The notes: generated by a model from the letters alone, not told the origin. Positions 45,721-55,110 are shown, counted from the stretch's first letter. The stretch: 64,000 nucleotides of DNA from Kitasatospora sp. SUK 42 (GCF_015776785.2 NZ_LFMD02000002.1:708916-772915); one strand, 5' to 3'. A program made the numbers and translations.

Positions 45721-45748
45721 GCTGGCAGTCTGACACACGTTCCGGATC

Positions 45749-45788
45749 CCGGCCCGCCCGTCTCGCGATGCGAAACGGCGCGGGCCGG
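45749..45788 (-). terminator. ilvE terminator hairpin
   Basis: CCGGCCCGC...GCGGGCCGG close an imperfect 40-nt stem with inner TCG/CGA pairs, 68 bp after the ilvE stop codon. Confidence 0.5.
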
Positions 45789-45855
45789 AGCCGGTGCCGT
45801 GGTTCCCGCGGGGCCTCCGCGGCGCTGCCGAGGTGCCGCTGCGGCGGTGCCGTGA

Positions 45856-46968
45856 TCAGACGATCTTGTGCAGCCAGTTGTGGGTGTCCGGGGTCTGGCC
45901 GCCCTGGATCGAGAGCAGGGCCTTGCGCAGCTCCATGGTGACGGGGCCGGGCTCGCCGGTGCCCACGGTCCAGTCGGCGGCGGCGGACTTGACCGAGCCG
46001 ACCGGGGTGATGACGGCGGCGGTGCCACAGGCGAAGACCTCGGTGAGGGTGCCGTCGGCGTTGCCCTGCTGCCACTCGTCGGTGGAGATCCGGCGCTCCT
46101 CGACGGCGTAGCCGAGGTCGGAGGCCAGGGTGAGCAGCGAGTCACGGGTGATGCCGGGCAGCAGCGCGCCGGACAGCTCCGGGGTGACGATCCTGGCGTC
46201 CTTGCCCTCGCCGAAGACGAAGTACAGGTTCATGCCGCCCATCTCCTCGACCCACCGGTGCTCGGCGGCGTCGAGCCAGACCACCTGGTCGCAGCCCTTC
46301 TCGGCGGCCTGGGCCTGGGCGACCAGCGAGGCGGCGTAGTTGCCCGCGCACTTGGCGGCACCGGTGCCGCCGGGCGCGGCGCGGACGTACTCCTTGGACA
46401 GCCAGACCGAGACCGGCTTGACGCCGCCCTGGAAGTAGGCGCCGGCCGGGGAGGCGATGATCATGAAGATGTAGGAGTTCGCCGGGCGGACGCCCAGGCC
46501 GACCTCGGTGGCGAACATGAACGGACGCAGGTAGAGGCTCTGCTCCGGCTGGTTCGGGACCCACTCCTGGTCCTGCTGGACCAACAGCTCGACGGCCTCG
46601 ACGAAGGACTCGACCGGCAGCTCCGGCATCGCCAGACGGCGGGCCGAGGCCTGGAAGCGCAGGGCGTTGGCCTCCGGGCGGAAGGTCGAGATCGAGCCGT
46701 CGGCCTGGCGGTAGGCCTTCAGGCCCTCGAAGATCGCCTGGCCGTAGTGCAGGGTCATGTTCGCCGGGTCGATCTCCAGCGGCGCGTACGGCGCCAGCTG
46801 GGCGTCGTGCCAGCCCACGCCCTCGGTCCAGCGGATGGTGACCATGTGGTCGGTGAAGACGCGGCCGAAGCCGGGGTTGGTCAGCCGGGCCTCGCGCTCC
46901 GCTGCGGACAGCGGGTGGGCGGAGGGCTTGAGGTCGAACGTGATGGGCGCCGTGGTGGGCGTGCTCAT
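45856..46968 (-). CDS. ilvE: Branched-chain amino acid aminotransferase
   Basis: A 370-residue class IV PLP enzyme for the last step of Val, Leu and Ile synthesis. It belongs to the longer group II type: [17 protein letters not shown], the cofactor Lys in [15 protein letters not shown], and the end loop [15 protein letters not shown] 46968 starts [15 protein letters not shown]. It is downstream of leuB on the same strand, separated by 247 bp containing two repeated hairpins. Confidence 0.95.
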   Translation of the reverse strand: MSTPTTAPITFDLKPSAHPLSAAEREARLTNPGFGRVFTDHMVTIRWTEGVGWHDAQLAPYAPLEIDPANMTLHYGQAIFEGLKAYRQADGSISTFRPEANALRFQASARRLAMPELPVESFVEAVELLVQQDQEWVPNQPEQSLYLRPFMFATEVGLGVRPANSYIFMIIASPAGAYFQGGVKPVSVWLSKEYVRAAPGGTGAAKCAGNYAASLVAQAQAAEKGCDQVVWLDAAEHRWVEEMGGMNLYFVFGEGKDARIVTPELSGALLPGITRDSLLTLASDLGYAVEERRISTDEWQQGNADGTLTEVFACGTAAVITPVGSVKSAAADWTVGTGEPGPVTMELRKALLSIQGGQTPDTHNWLHKIV

Positions 46969-47173
46969 GGCTGTTTCCTTCACCGTGGGGTTGGTCCGGG
47001 CCGCCACCGCCGCAGAAACGTTACGGCTGTCCAACGCCGGAACGAACGCACAACGGCACGGCCCACTGTCGATACTCGCATCCAGAGGGCCGTGCCGAAC
47101 AGCTACCCGCTCCTTGGGGAGCTGCAAGCTGCGGTTATGCGGTCCGGCCCACCTGGCCGGAAACTCCTGGGGT

Positions 47174-47224
47174 TCCGGCCCTTCAGCCGGAGCTCCGTTG
47201 TTCGGATCCGGCCCTTCAGCCGGA
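47174..47224 (-). repeat. Twin hairpins at the leuB stop codon
   Basis: The 18-bp sequence TCCGGCTGAAGGGCCGGA (minus strand) occurs twice, at 47224-47207 and 47191-47174, spaced by 15 bp. Each can form a stem-loop CCGGC...GCCGG. The first copy contains the leuB TGA stop codon, so the duplication has extended the gene end into the intergenic region. It may act as a terminator or mRNA-stabilising element. Confidence 0.7.
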
Positions 47225-48253
47225 TACTCGCCCGGCGAGCGCGTCGCCGACCTGCGAGGTGCTGCGGGCGCCGCTGCGCTCGGCGAGGTCCGCCGCGACG
47301 GCGGCCTCCACCTTGGCGGCCTCGGCGGCGAAGCCGAGGTGCTCCAGCAGCATGGCGACCGACAGCACGGTGGCGGTCGGGTCGGCCTTGCCCTGGCCCG
47401 CGATGTCCGGCGCCGAACCGTGCACCGGCTCGAACATGGACGGGAACTCGCCGCTCGGGTTGATGTTGCCACTCGCGGCCAGGCCGATGCCACCGGTCAC
47501 GGCGGCGGCCAGGTCGGTCAGGATGTCGCCGAACAGGTTGTCGGTGACGATGACGTCGAAGCGCTCCGGCTGGGTCACGAAGAAGATGGTGGCCGCGTCG
47601 ACGTGCAGGTAGTCGGTGGTGACCTCGGGGAACTCCTTGCCGACCTCGGCGAAGATCCGCGACCACAGGTGCCCGGCGTGCACCAGCACGTTGTTCTTGT
47701 GCACCAGGGTCAGCTTCCTGCGCGGCCGCGCCTGGGCCCGGCGGTAGGCGTCGCGCACCACGCGCTCGATGCCGTACGCGGTGTTCAGGCTGACCTCGGT
47801 CGCCACCTCCTGCGGCGTCCCGGTGCGCAGCGTGCCGCCGTTGCCGACGTACGGGCCCTCGGTGCCCTCGCGGACGACCACGAAGTCGATCTCCGGCTGG
47901 CCGGCCAGCGGGGACTCGACCCCGGGGAACAGCCGGCCCGGCCGCAGGTTGATGTGGTGGTCGAAGGCGAACCGCAGCTTGAGCAGCAGACCGCGCTCCA
48001 GCACCCCGGACGGCACGCTCGGGTCGCCGATGGCGCCCAGCAGGATCGCGTCGTGCCCCTTCAGCTCCGCCAGCACGTCGTCCGGCAGCGTCTCCCCTGT
48101 CCGGTGGTAGCGCCGGGCCCCGAGGTCGTACTCGGTGGTCTCCAGCTTCACATCGGCGGGAAGCACGGCCCCCAGGACCTTCAGGCCTTCGGCCACCACC
48201 TCCTGGCCGATGCCGTCACCCGGGACTACTGCGAGACGAATGGTGCGAGACAT
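47216..48253 (-). CDS. leuB: 3-isopropylmalate dehydrogenase
   Basis: A 345-residue NAD-dependent beta-decarboxylating dehydrogenase of leucine synthesis. ATG 48253 ([20 protein letters not shown]) is the family start. Motifs: the substrate loop [33 protein letters not shown], and [16 protein letters not shown]. The open frame extends upstream but that extension is a remnant of another gene (see the pseudogene entry). Confidence 0.96.
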   Translation of the reverse strand: MSRTIRLAVVPGDGIGQEVVAEGLKVLGAVLPADVKLETTEYDLGARRYHRTGETLPDDVLAELKGHDAILLGAIGDPSVPSGVLERGLLLKLRFAFDHHINLRPGRLFPGVESPLAGQPEIDFVVVREGTEGPYVGNGGTLRTGTPQEVATEVSLNTAYGIERVVRDAYRRAQARPRRKLTLVHKNNVLVHAGHLWSRIFAEVGKEFPEVTTDYLHVDAATIFFVTQPERFDVIVTDNLFGDILTDLAAAVTGGIGLAASGNINPSGEFPSMFEPVHGSAPDIAGQGKADPTATVLSVAMLLEHLGFAAEAAKVEAAVAADLAERSGARSTSQVGDALAGRVSG

Positions 48254-48286
48254 GCTCGGACCATACTCCGGCGTCCCAGGTGCTGA

Positions 48287-48499
48287 CACCTCGCGTCCAG
48301 CATTCGGACGCGGCGCGACCTCCAGAGGGAAGGGACGATCCAGTTTCAGGCGCTCGCGGAAGGTCCCGGTCGGAACGTACTCGCCGGATGCCGAGTCCCG
48401 TTCATGTGTGTGAACCACTGGCCTGCCCTCGTCGCATTCGACGCGCCAGAAGTAACGGATTCCGGCGGCGGCATACTTGCGGGGATTCCACGGACACAC
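48287..48499 (-). pseudogene. Truncated Uma2-family (DUF820) remnant
   Basis: The open frame upstream of leuB codes for [37 protein letters not shown] and [11 protein letters not shown]. This matches the C-terminal third of Uma2 family proteins (K..YA.AGI..YW.V, PVV, Y, PFP..V.P). The N-terminal two thirds, with the nuclease-like acidic residues, are missing: the frame meets a TGA next to a large inverted repeat. There is no stop before leuB in this frame, so the end is also lost. Codons are less GC-rich than the neighbours (AAT, AAG TAT, GGA). Confidence 0.55.
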
Positions 48500-48529
48500 G
48501 GTGGCAGCGCGGTGCCGCGTGCTGCCACC
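48500..48529. repeat. Inverted repeat at the Uma2 truncation point
   Basis: GGTGGCAGC-N12-GCTGCCACC, 9-bp perfect arms, at the exact edge of the Uma2-like homology. It could be a terminator or a trace of the deletion. Confidence 0.6.
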
Positions 48530-48628
48530 GAGTCACTCCTTCGAGGGAGCGCGGGTGGCCCGGGATGCGCTGGGGGCGCGTTTAGGGTGGCGGGGGTCTG
48601 GGGTCTGCTGGCAGAACGGGGCGCGTGG

Positions 48629-51145
48629 GTGACGGGCGAGCGGCGGCGGGAGGTGCTGGTCTGCGGGGGTGCGGCCGGGCTGGCGGCGGGCGGGTACGCG
48701 CTGGCGGCGGGGCTGCGCGGCCGGTGGCCGGCCGGGGCGGGCGAGGTCGCCGTGCCGTACCACGCGCACCTGTGGGACCTGCTGCACGGACAGGCCGCCG
48801 GGGACCTGCTGTTCAACTGGAACAGCGGCTACGGCGTCCCGTTCCTCGCGGACTTCTTCGCCTACCTGATGAACCCGCTCTCCTGGCCGACCGCGCTGCT
48901 CCCCCGCGACCAGGGGCGACTCGCCGTCCTCCTCGTCACCCTGGCCACCATCGGCCTCGGCACCGCCCTGATGACCCGCCTGCTCGGCCGCCTGCACCCC
49001 GGCCCCCGGTGGCTGCGGGTGCTCGCCGCCGTCGGGTACGGGCTGTGCGCCTGGGTGCTCGACGCGGGCGGGGCCGCCCCGATGTGGCTCTGGGGCCTGG
49101 TGTCGCTGCCGCTGCTCGGCCTGGTCGGGGACTGGTGCCTGCACGAGCGGCGCTGGGTGGCCGGCGCGCTGTGCGTGGCCCTCGTCTGGGCGGGCAACCT
49201 GTACACCGCCGCGCTGGCCACCCTGGTGGCCGGGCTCCTGTTCGCCGTCCGCCTGTTCGCCACCCCGCGGTCGTTCCGGCACCGGGTCCGGGCCACCGGG
49301 CGGGCCGTCACCCTGACCGTCACCGGGGTGCTGCTGGCCTCCCCGGTGCTGTTCGTCGCGGTCCGGGCCGCCCGCGGCGCCCAGCCCGAGTCCCCGGTGC
49401 AGCCGCTGGGCCCGTCCGGGCTCGGCGCGCACCTCGCGCAGCTGCCGCCCGCCGCCTACGGCGGGCGTCCGCTGCCGGACGTGGCGATCGGGGTGCTCGG
49501 GCTGCTGCTGGTGTGCGGGCTGCCGTTCAACCGCCGGGTGCGGATCCGCGAGCGGGCGGCCTGGTGCGTGGCGCTGCTGCTGGTGGTGCTCACCTTCGTC
49601 TGGACCCCGACCGTGCTGGTCTGGCACGGCCTGGCGATCCCGGCCGGCGGGCCGTACCGGGTCGCCTTCGTGCTCAGCGGGCTGCTGGTGCTGGCCGGCT
49701 GGGTGTCGCTGGCGCACCGGCCGGACCTCCTCACCCTGCTGGGCGGCGCCGCCGTGGTGGCGCTGATCGCCGTGCTGGCGGCGGCCCGGCGCTCGGCCGA
49801 CGCCTCCACCTGGGTGCTGCTGGGCGTCGGAGGCACCGCCGCGCTGGCCGCGCTCCGGCTCCTGGACCGCCGGCACACCGACCGCCGGGCGAACGCCGTC
49901 GCCACCTGGGTGCTGGGCGGCGTGGTGCTCGGCAACGCCGTCTGGTCGGGGTACGCGGCGTTCGGCGCGGCCCCCGACGACGGCTTCTCCCCGGCCGCCG
50001 TCCGTGCCGGGTACGCGGCCGTCCGCTCGGGCGCCGACTGGCCGAACGGGCGCAGCGACCCGGGCCCGCACGCCTTCACCGCCAACGACCCGCTGCTGCT
50101 GAACGGCCAGGGCGGCGGCTACTTCAGCGGCTACCTGCCGACCGTCGCCGCCCTGCTGCCGCACGACCTCGGCGCCGGCTGGACGGCCGGCGGTCGGCAG
50201 ACCGCGAGCGTCACCGACCCGGTCGGCCAGGCGCTGTTCGGGGTCCGCGCCCACCTGGACGACGGCCCGCCGCCGCACGGCTTCACCCCCGTACGGGCGG
50301 CCGCGCCGCCGCTGGTCACCGTGCTGCCGCCGGGGGCCCGGCCGGACACCTCCTCGGTCTGGTCCCGGCAGGAGTCGCTGCTCGGCAGCCAGGTGTACGA
50401 CGCCCCGCTGCCCGTCCCGGCCGGCGGACCGGAGCCCACCCTGCACGGCACCAGCGGCTGGTCGGTGCCGGGCGGCGGCGGGGGCACGGTGTTCACCGCC
50501 GCCTGCACGCCGGGCGGAACGGCCTTCTTCCACGGGCTCTGGTACCGGGGCACGGTCAGCGGCCTCGACACCAGCTACCGCAGCGAGGGCGAGCAGCCGA
50601 CCACGGCGGTGGCGATCCACCGGCTGGGGACCGTCCCGGCGGACGGGGTGGTCCGGGTGACGCTGCGCTCGGACGTGGTGAGCCAGGTTCCCGCCCGCCC
50701 GATCGGCTGTCTGCGGGCCGGCGCCCTGGAGGCCGCCGTCGCCCGCCTCGCCGCCACCGGCGCCACCCGCGTCGAGACCGGCGGGCACACCCTCGCGGCG
50801 GCCCTCCCGGCGGGCTCCACCGGCACCGCGCTGCTCTCCGTCCCCGCCACCGAGGGCTGGACCTGCGCGGTCGGCGGCGGCAGGGCCGCGGCGCCCGTCC
50901 CGGTCCTCGGCATGATCGGTGTGCCGCTCGGCGCGGGCGCCGACCGGATCGCCTGCTCCTTCCGCCCGCCCGGCCTCACCGAGGGCCTCACCGTGACCTC
51001 CGGCACCACCGCCGTCCTCGTACTGGTCGCGGTCTTCTCCCGCCTCGCCCGGCGACGCCCCGCCCGCACCCCGCGCCGCGAACGGCGCAGGGCGGCCCGC
51101 CGGCTGCCCGGCGAGCCGCCCGTCGACGGCGTCAGGGCAGGGTGA
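48629..51145 (+). CDS. YfhO-like multi-pass membrane protein
   Basis: About 838 residues if started at GTG 48629 (MTGERRREVLVCGG); GTG 48587 and an earlier ATG are alternatives, and TAGGGT at 48584-48589 looks like a -10 box. It has about 11-12 transmembrane helices in the first 540 residues, with a family-like loop FNWNSGYGVPFLADFFAYLMNPLSW, then a large extracytoplasmic domain and one C-terminal membrane segment (TTAVLVLVAVFSRLARRR). YfhO/GT-C fold proteins are thought to transfer sugars to envelope polymers, for example lipoteichoic acid; the substrate is unknown here. It ends convergently with, and overlaps by 14 nt, the subtilase gene. Confidence 0.75.
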   Translation: MTGERRREVLVCGGAAGLAAGGYALAAGLRGRWPAGAGEVAVPYHAHLWDLLHGQAAGDLLFNWNSGYGVPFLADFFAYLMNPLSWPTALLPRDQGRLAVLLVTLATIGLGTALMTRLLGRLHPGPRWLRVLAAVGYGLCAWVLDAGGAAPMWLWGLVSLPLLGLVGDWCLHERRWVAGALCVALVWAGNLYTAALATLVAGLLFAVRLFATPRSFRHRVRATGRAVTLTVTGVLLASPVLFVAVRAARGAQPESPVQPLGPSGLGAHLAQLPPAAYGGRPLPDVAIGVLGLLLVCGLPFNRRVRIRERAAWCVALLLVVLTFVWTPTVLVWHGLAIPAGGPYRVAFVLSGLLVLAGWVSLAHRPDLLTLLGGAAVVALIAVLAAARRSADASTWVLLGVGGTAALAALRLLDRRHTDRRANAVATWVLGGVVLGNAVWSGYAAFGAAPDDGFSPAAVRAGYAAVRSGADWPNGRSDPGPHAFTANDPLLLNGQGGGYFSGYLPTVAALLPHDLGAGWTAGGRQTASVTDPVGQALFGVRAHLDDGPPPHGFTPVRAAAPPLVTVLPPGARPDTSSVWSRQESLLGSQVYDAPLPVPAGGPEPTLHGTSGWSVPGGGGGTVFTAACTPGGTAFFHGLWYRGTVSGLDTSYRSEGEQPTTAVAIHRLGTVPADGVVRVTLRSDVVSQVPARPIGCLRAGALEAAVARLAATGATRVETGGHTLAAALPAGSTGTALLSVPATEGWTCAVGGGRAAAPVPVLGMIGVPLGAGADRIACSFRPPGLTEGLTVTSGTTAVLVLVAVFSRLARRRPARTPRRERRRAARRLPGEPPVDGVRAG

Positions 51146-54100
51146 CCACCTGAGCCCGCCGGTCCGCCGGGTTGAGGTGGTACAGCAGCAGGAGACGTGA
51201 GCCGTCGCCCGCCGCGCGGTGGACGTCCAGGACGGTGCCGGGGCCGGCCGGGGCCGCCACGGCGGTGGGGCCGATGAGGCCGGCCCGGACGGCGAGGGCC
51301 GGGTGCAGCACGTCCACCGGCACGCTCGGCCGGGTGCCGCGCAGGCCGATGGCGGCGTAGGCGTCGGCCGGGTCGGGCGTGCCGCCGGCGACGTCACCGG
51401 TCCAGACGCCGTAGTGGACGGTGCTGTGGCCGGGTCCGACGCCGGGCAGGGCGCTCAGCCGGACGGGCAGGACCAGCACGTCGCTGTCCAGCAGCCCGGT
51501 GTCGACGTCGCCCCAGCGGGCGTTGAGCGGCTGCACGTCGAGTTCCTCGCCGGTGCGGGCGTCCAGGGCGCGCGAGACCAGGACGTCGCTGCCGCGCAGC
51601 CGGTCGGCCTTGAGGATCACGTCGGTGGTGCCGTCCCCGTCGGTGTCCAGCGAGACCCGCACCCCGTAGAGCCCGACCGGGGTCGCCGCCGGGGCCCACA
51701 GCCGCACGCCCACGTACAGCAGCTCGGAGTCGACGGCCGCGCCCGCCTCCCGCAGGTCGGCCACCCGGTCGCCGGGGTGTTCGGCGCAGACGTCCTGCGG
51801 CGGGCCGTCCGCCTCCCCCGTGCCGTCGGGGCGGATGCCCGCACCGGGGCTGACGGCCGTACCGCCGTCGGGCGGGCAGTCGGGCCAGCGGGTGCCCTCG
51901 CCGCCGAGCGCGAACGCGCTGACCAGCCCGGGCTGCTCACCGGGGGCGGCGGCGCCGCCGAGCACGACCAGTGTGCCGTCCCTGGCGGTACGGACGGCGG
52001 CCATCGCGGTGAGGTCGCCGGTCGGCCGCGGGGCGGCGAGCACCGGGACCCTCAGCTGCGGCAGCGCGTCGTCCCCGACCGGGGTGAACAGCACCCGCCC
52101 GGAGAGCTCGCCCCGGTAGCTGCGCGCCTTGCCGCCCTGCTCGGTGTCGATGGTCGGATCGGGCGCGCGCCCCAACTCCCCCGGTACGGACAGCGTGACC
52201 CGCACCCGCGCGGTCCCGCCGGCCGGAACGTCGACCCGGGCCGGCGTCACCTCGAAGGCGGCACCCGGGAGTTCGGTGGCGGCCGCGTATCCGGTGCGGT
52301 AACTCAGCGGCGCGGCGGAGTGGTTGCGCAGCTCGACCTCCCGGCCGAGCACCGTCGGCCCGCCGACCTCGACCGGCCCGAAGGAGACCCCGACGCTGCC
52401 CGGTTCGGCCCCCTCCCCCGCCGCGTAGGCGACGACCGGTGTGCGGACCGCCCGGTCGACCTGGGCGCGGCCGGCCCCGGTGCGCTCCGGCCCGTAGACC
52501 GGCCCGCCGTGGTCGTCGCCGAGGTAGGTGTCCGTGCTGGTGTTCATCAGCGCGGCCTTGACCTGCTCGACCGGCCAGTCCGGGTGGGCGGCGCGCACCA
52601 GCGCGGCCAGTCCGGCGATGTGCGGGGTGGCCATCGAGGTGCCGTCCTCGCGCTGGCCGCCACTGCCGCTGCCGACCAGGGCGGACCAGATGGTCTCGCC
52701 GGGGGCCGCGAGGTCGGGCTTGACCACGCCGGGCACGCCGATGCCCCGGGAGGTGAAGTCGGTGAGGGTGTCGACCCGGGCCGGCCGGTCCTGTGCGACG
52801 GTGCCGTGCAGCGGGTTGCCGGGTGCGGCGAGCCGGACCTGGACGGGCCCTTCGGCCGCGGCCTTCAGCAGCCGCTCGCCCTCGGCGCGGGCGAGCAGGA
52901 CGGCCGGGACGCGGTCGTCGCCCGCGATCTCGGCGAGGTGGTCGGAGTCGGCGGCGTAGAGCGCGCCGATCGCCCCGGCGTCGGCCGCGTGGTCGGCGCG
53001 CGGGCCGGAGTTGCAGGCCCGCTCGGAATCCCGGGTGTGCCAGGTGAGCACCGCGATCTTCCCGGCCAGCCGCTGCCGGTCGGCCTCGCTGAAGGCCGTG
53101 CAGCCGTCCGACTGGTCGGCGGGCAGGGCGAGCCGGCCGCTCACCTCGGTGGTGGACCAGCCTCGGTAGCGCTCGCTCCAGTGGCCCGGGACGACCCCGG
53201 CCAGCGCGTCGGGGGCGAGCACGGTGATGCCGTCCACGTCGGAGTGCCCGTGGACGGAGGCGGCCACCGTGACGGCCCGGACGGCGGTGCCGGGGCTGCC
53301 GCCGATGCCGTAGACGTCGCCGTCGTTGCCCGCGGCCGCGACCACCACGGTGCCGAGTTCGGCGAGCCGGTCGGCGGCCAGCGCGTCGGCGTCGTCGGAC
53401 CGGCCGAAGCGGCTGCCGAGCGAGAGGTTGACCACGTCGAGCCGGTCGCCGAGGTCGCCGTCGCCGTTCGGGTCGGCGGCCAGGTCGAGTGCCTGGGCGA
53501 GCCGGTCGGTGGAGCCGTCGCAGCCGAACACCCGGATCGCGTACAGCTGCGCGCCGGGGGCCGCGCCGGGGCCGATCCTGAACGAGGCCGGGTCGAGCCC
53601 GGGCCGGTAGGGCCCGGCGTACGGGTGGCCGTCGGCGGTGACGCCGTACCCGGCCGCCGTCCCGGCGACGTGGGTGCCGTGCCCGTTGCGCACGCAGTCG
53701 AGCGGGTTGTCGCTGGGGTGCGGGACGGGCTGGTGCTTCGGGGAGGTCGGGTCGGGGTCGTAGTCGTCGCCGACCAGGTCCTTGCCGCCGATCACCTTGG
53801 CGCTGGGGAAGAGCGAGGCGGGCGCGGGCTTGCCGCGCTCGACCGAGCGGAAGGCCTCCTCGGTGCCGGGGCCGCCGAAGTCGGCGTGGGTGTAGTCGAT
53901 GCCGCTGTCGATAATCCCGATCCGCACGCCCTTGCCGGTGTTGCCGTCGGGGCCCTCCCACACCTGCGGGGCGCCGGTCAGCGGGACGGAGTGGGCGTTG
54001 TCGCGCCGCTTGTTGACGATCGGGTGAACGGCCCGGACCCCGGGCAGCGCCCGCAGCGCGGACAGCCGGTCGGCGGGCGCGCTGACGGCCAGGCCGGTCA

Positions 54101-54482
54101 GCAGGGTGCGGGTGCGGTACAGCTCGCGGGCGGCGGGAGCCGCCCGGTGGACGGCTCCGGCCAGCCGGTCGAGCGCGTCCCCGCTCCGGGCCCGCTGGGC
54201 GGCACCGGCGCGGGCGGCCTCCCGGCGGACGGCCTCGGGCGAGCGCTGGGCCCGGCGCGCCGTCTCGGCGGCGCGCCCCCAGGCGGGGCCGGCCGCCTCG
54301 GTGTCGAGTTCCAGCAGGACGGAGGCCATACGGGCGGCGGAGCCCGGTGGTCCGGCGGCCGTCGAGCCGCCCGCCGCCGGGGTGGCGGCGAGCACGGCGC
54401 CACCGGACACGGACGCGGTGGCCAGCAGGGCCAGGGTGAGGCCGATCCGGGCAAGGGGTCGGTGGACGGGTGGCAGACGCAC
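51132..54482 (-). CDS. Secreted S8-family serine protease (subtilase)
   Basis: A 1116-residue exported protease from GTG 54482 (GGGGGAGAGG upstream). A signal peptide (about 1-35) and an I9-like propeptide are followed by the catalytic domain: Asp192 in GIIDSGID, His268 in NGHGTHVAG, the oxyanion Asn386 in AAAGNDGD, and Ser616 in GTSMATPHIAG. A PA-type insertion (about 420-560) sits between His and Ser. The C-terminal 480 residues form Fn3-like and beta domains. There is no LPXTG or other anchor, so it is probably released. Confidence 0.92.
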   Translation of the reverse strand: MRLPPVHRPLARIGLTLALLATASVSGGAVLAATPAAGGSTAAGPPGSAARMASVLLELDTEAAGPAWGRAAETARRAQRSPEAVRREAARAGAAQRARSGDALDRLAGAVHRAAPAARELYRTRTLLTGLAVSAPADRLSALRALPGVRAVHPIVNKRRDNAHSVPLTGAPQVWEGPDGNTGKGVRIGIIDSGIDYTHADFGGPGTEEAFRSVERGKPAPASLFPSAKVIGGKDLVGDDYDPDPTSPKHQPVPHPSDNPLDCVRNGHGTHVAGTAAGYGVTADGHPYAGPYRPGLDPASFRIGPGAAPGAQLYAIRVFGCDGSTDRLAQALDLAADPNGDGDLGDRLDVVNLSLGSRFGRSDDADALAADRLAELGTVVVAAAGNDGDVYGIGGSPGTAVRAVTVAASVHGHSDVDGITVLAPDALAGVVPGHWSERYRGWSTTEVSGRLALPADQSDGCTAFSEADRQRLAGKIAVLTWHTRDSERACNSGPRADHAADAGAIGALYAADSDHLAEIAGDDRVPAVLLARAEGERLLKAAAEGPVQVRLAAPGNPLHGTVAQDRPARVDTLTDFTSRGIGVPGVVKPDLAAPGETIWSALVGSGSGGQREDGTSMATPHIAGLAALVRAAHPDWPVEQVKAALMNTSTDTYLGDDHGGPVYGPERTGAGRAQVDRAVRTPVVAYAAGEGAEPGSVGVSFGPVEVGGPTVLGREVELRNHSAAPLSYRTGYAAATELPGAAFEVTPARVDVPAGGTARVRVTLSVPGELGRAPDPTIDTEQGGKARSYRGELSGRVLFTPVGDDALPQLRVPVLAAPRPTGDLTAMAAVRTARDGTLVVLGGAAAPGEQPGLVSAFALGGEGTRWPDCPPDGGTAVSPGAGIRPDGTGEADGPPQDVCAEHPGDRVADLREAGAAVDSELLYVGVRLWAPAATPVGLYGVRVSLDTDGDGTTDVILKADRLRGSDVLVSRALDARTGEELDVQPLNARWGDVDTGLLDSDVLVLPVRLSALPGVGPGHSTVHYGVWTGDVAGGTPDPADAYAAIGLRGTRPSVPVDVLHPALAVRAGLIGPTAVAAPAGPGTVLDVHRAAGDGSRLLLLYHLNPADRRAQVVTLP

Positions 54483-54722
54483 TGGGCCCTCTCCCCCGGC
54501 AGGGGGACTGATCCGCACACCGTGTCGCTGACGCCCGCCCGCGCGGACGCCGATCACCCTTCCGGGGGCCCCAAATTAGGATGATCGCGTTTGGCGGGGC
54601 GAGCAACTTCCCTCGAACGGACCTCAGTTGCACTCTACGGGGTGACCTTCGCCCCACCCGTACGGCTCAGTAAGCCGATGAACACCACCAGCCGCCAGAG
54701 GCGGCACGTCAGTGGTGGCCGG

Positions 54723-54884
54723 TCAGTGGTGGCCGGTCACGCCGCCGTTGTCCCGACGGTCCAGCGAGCGCTGCAGGGCGGCGGCCGCGAAGGGCGGCCG
54801 CTCGACGGCCCGGCGGCGACGCGGGGCACGGGCGGCGGTGGCGGCGGGGGCGGGAGTGGCGTGACGGTCGGCGGTGGGGGGCAT
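54723..54884 (-). CDS. Small hypothetical ORF (53 residues) downstream of serA
   Basis: From ATG 54884 with a perfect AAGGAG 6 nt upstream: MPPTADRHATPAPAATAARA, an Arg-rich block PRRRRAVERP and FAAAALQRSLDRRDNGGVTGHH. It is basic with a likely helix near the end. No family is recognised. The end is marked by a direct repeat of GTCAGTGGTGGCCG (54708-54736). The good ribosome site makes it more than a random frame, but the sequence is short and low in complexity. Confidence 0.45.
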   Translation of the reverse strand: MPPTADRHATPAPAATAARAPRRRRAVERPPFAAAALQRSLDRRDNGGVTGHH

Positions 54885-55062
54885 ACCGGGCTCCTTGGGA
54901 AACCAGCGCCGCGCGGGCGCGGAGGGTTGGGAGGGAGCGCGGGAGCAGGGATCGCCTGCCCACGAACGCGCACGCGCACACGGGCCGCACACCCTGGCTA
55001 CAGGGGCGGCACACCGTATGGCCCTTCCACGGTACGACTCCGCCCCGGCCGTGTCTGCACGA

Positions 55063-55082
55063 ATACTTGGATTTCCTAGTAT
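55063..55082. promoter_or_regulatory. Candidate operator ATACTtGGA-tt-TCCtAGTAT
   Basis: A 20-bp dyad, 8 of 9 positions symmetric, in an AT-rich island 180 bp upstream of the 53-residue ORF and just past the serA terminator. TACT...AGTA ends are typical of operators, but the regulator is unknown. Confidence 0.45.
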
Positions 55083-55110
55083 CTGAGACGGGAGCCCCCC
55101 GGGAGAACGC

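Larger units (their letters stand above)
45450..45855. other. cimA leader and ilvE-cimA gap (406 bp)
   Basis: Contains, in transcription order on the minus strand, the ilvE terminator hairpin, the putative leader peptide, the attenuator and a second stem-loop before cimA. No other gene was seen. Confidence 0.7.

Noticed and set aside
48404-48628. The 75-codon N-terminal extension of the YfhO-like frame
   Set aside because: It is antisense to the Uma2 remnant and lacks hydrophobic or family features; a -10-like TAGGGT lies within it.
54591-55079. A 162-codon plus-strand frame opposite the 53-residue ORF
   Set aside because: Gly-rich composition (GGGGGGGGSG-like), no ribosome site and no family; probably a shadow.
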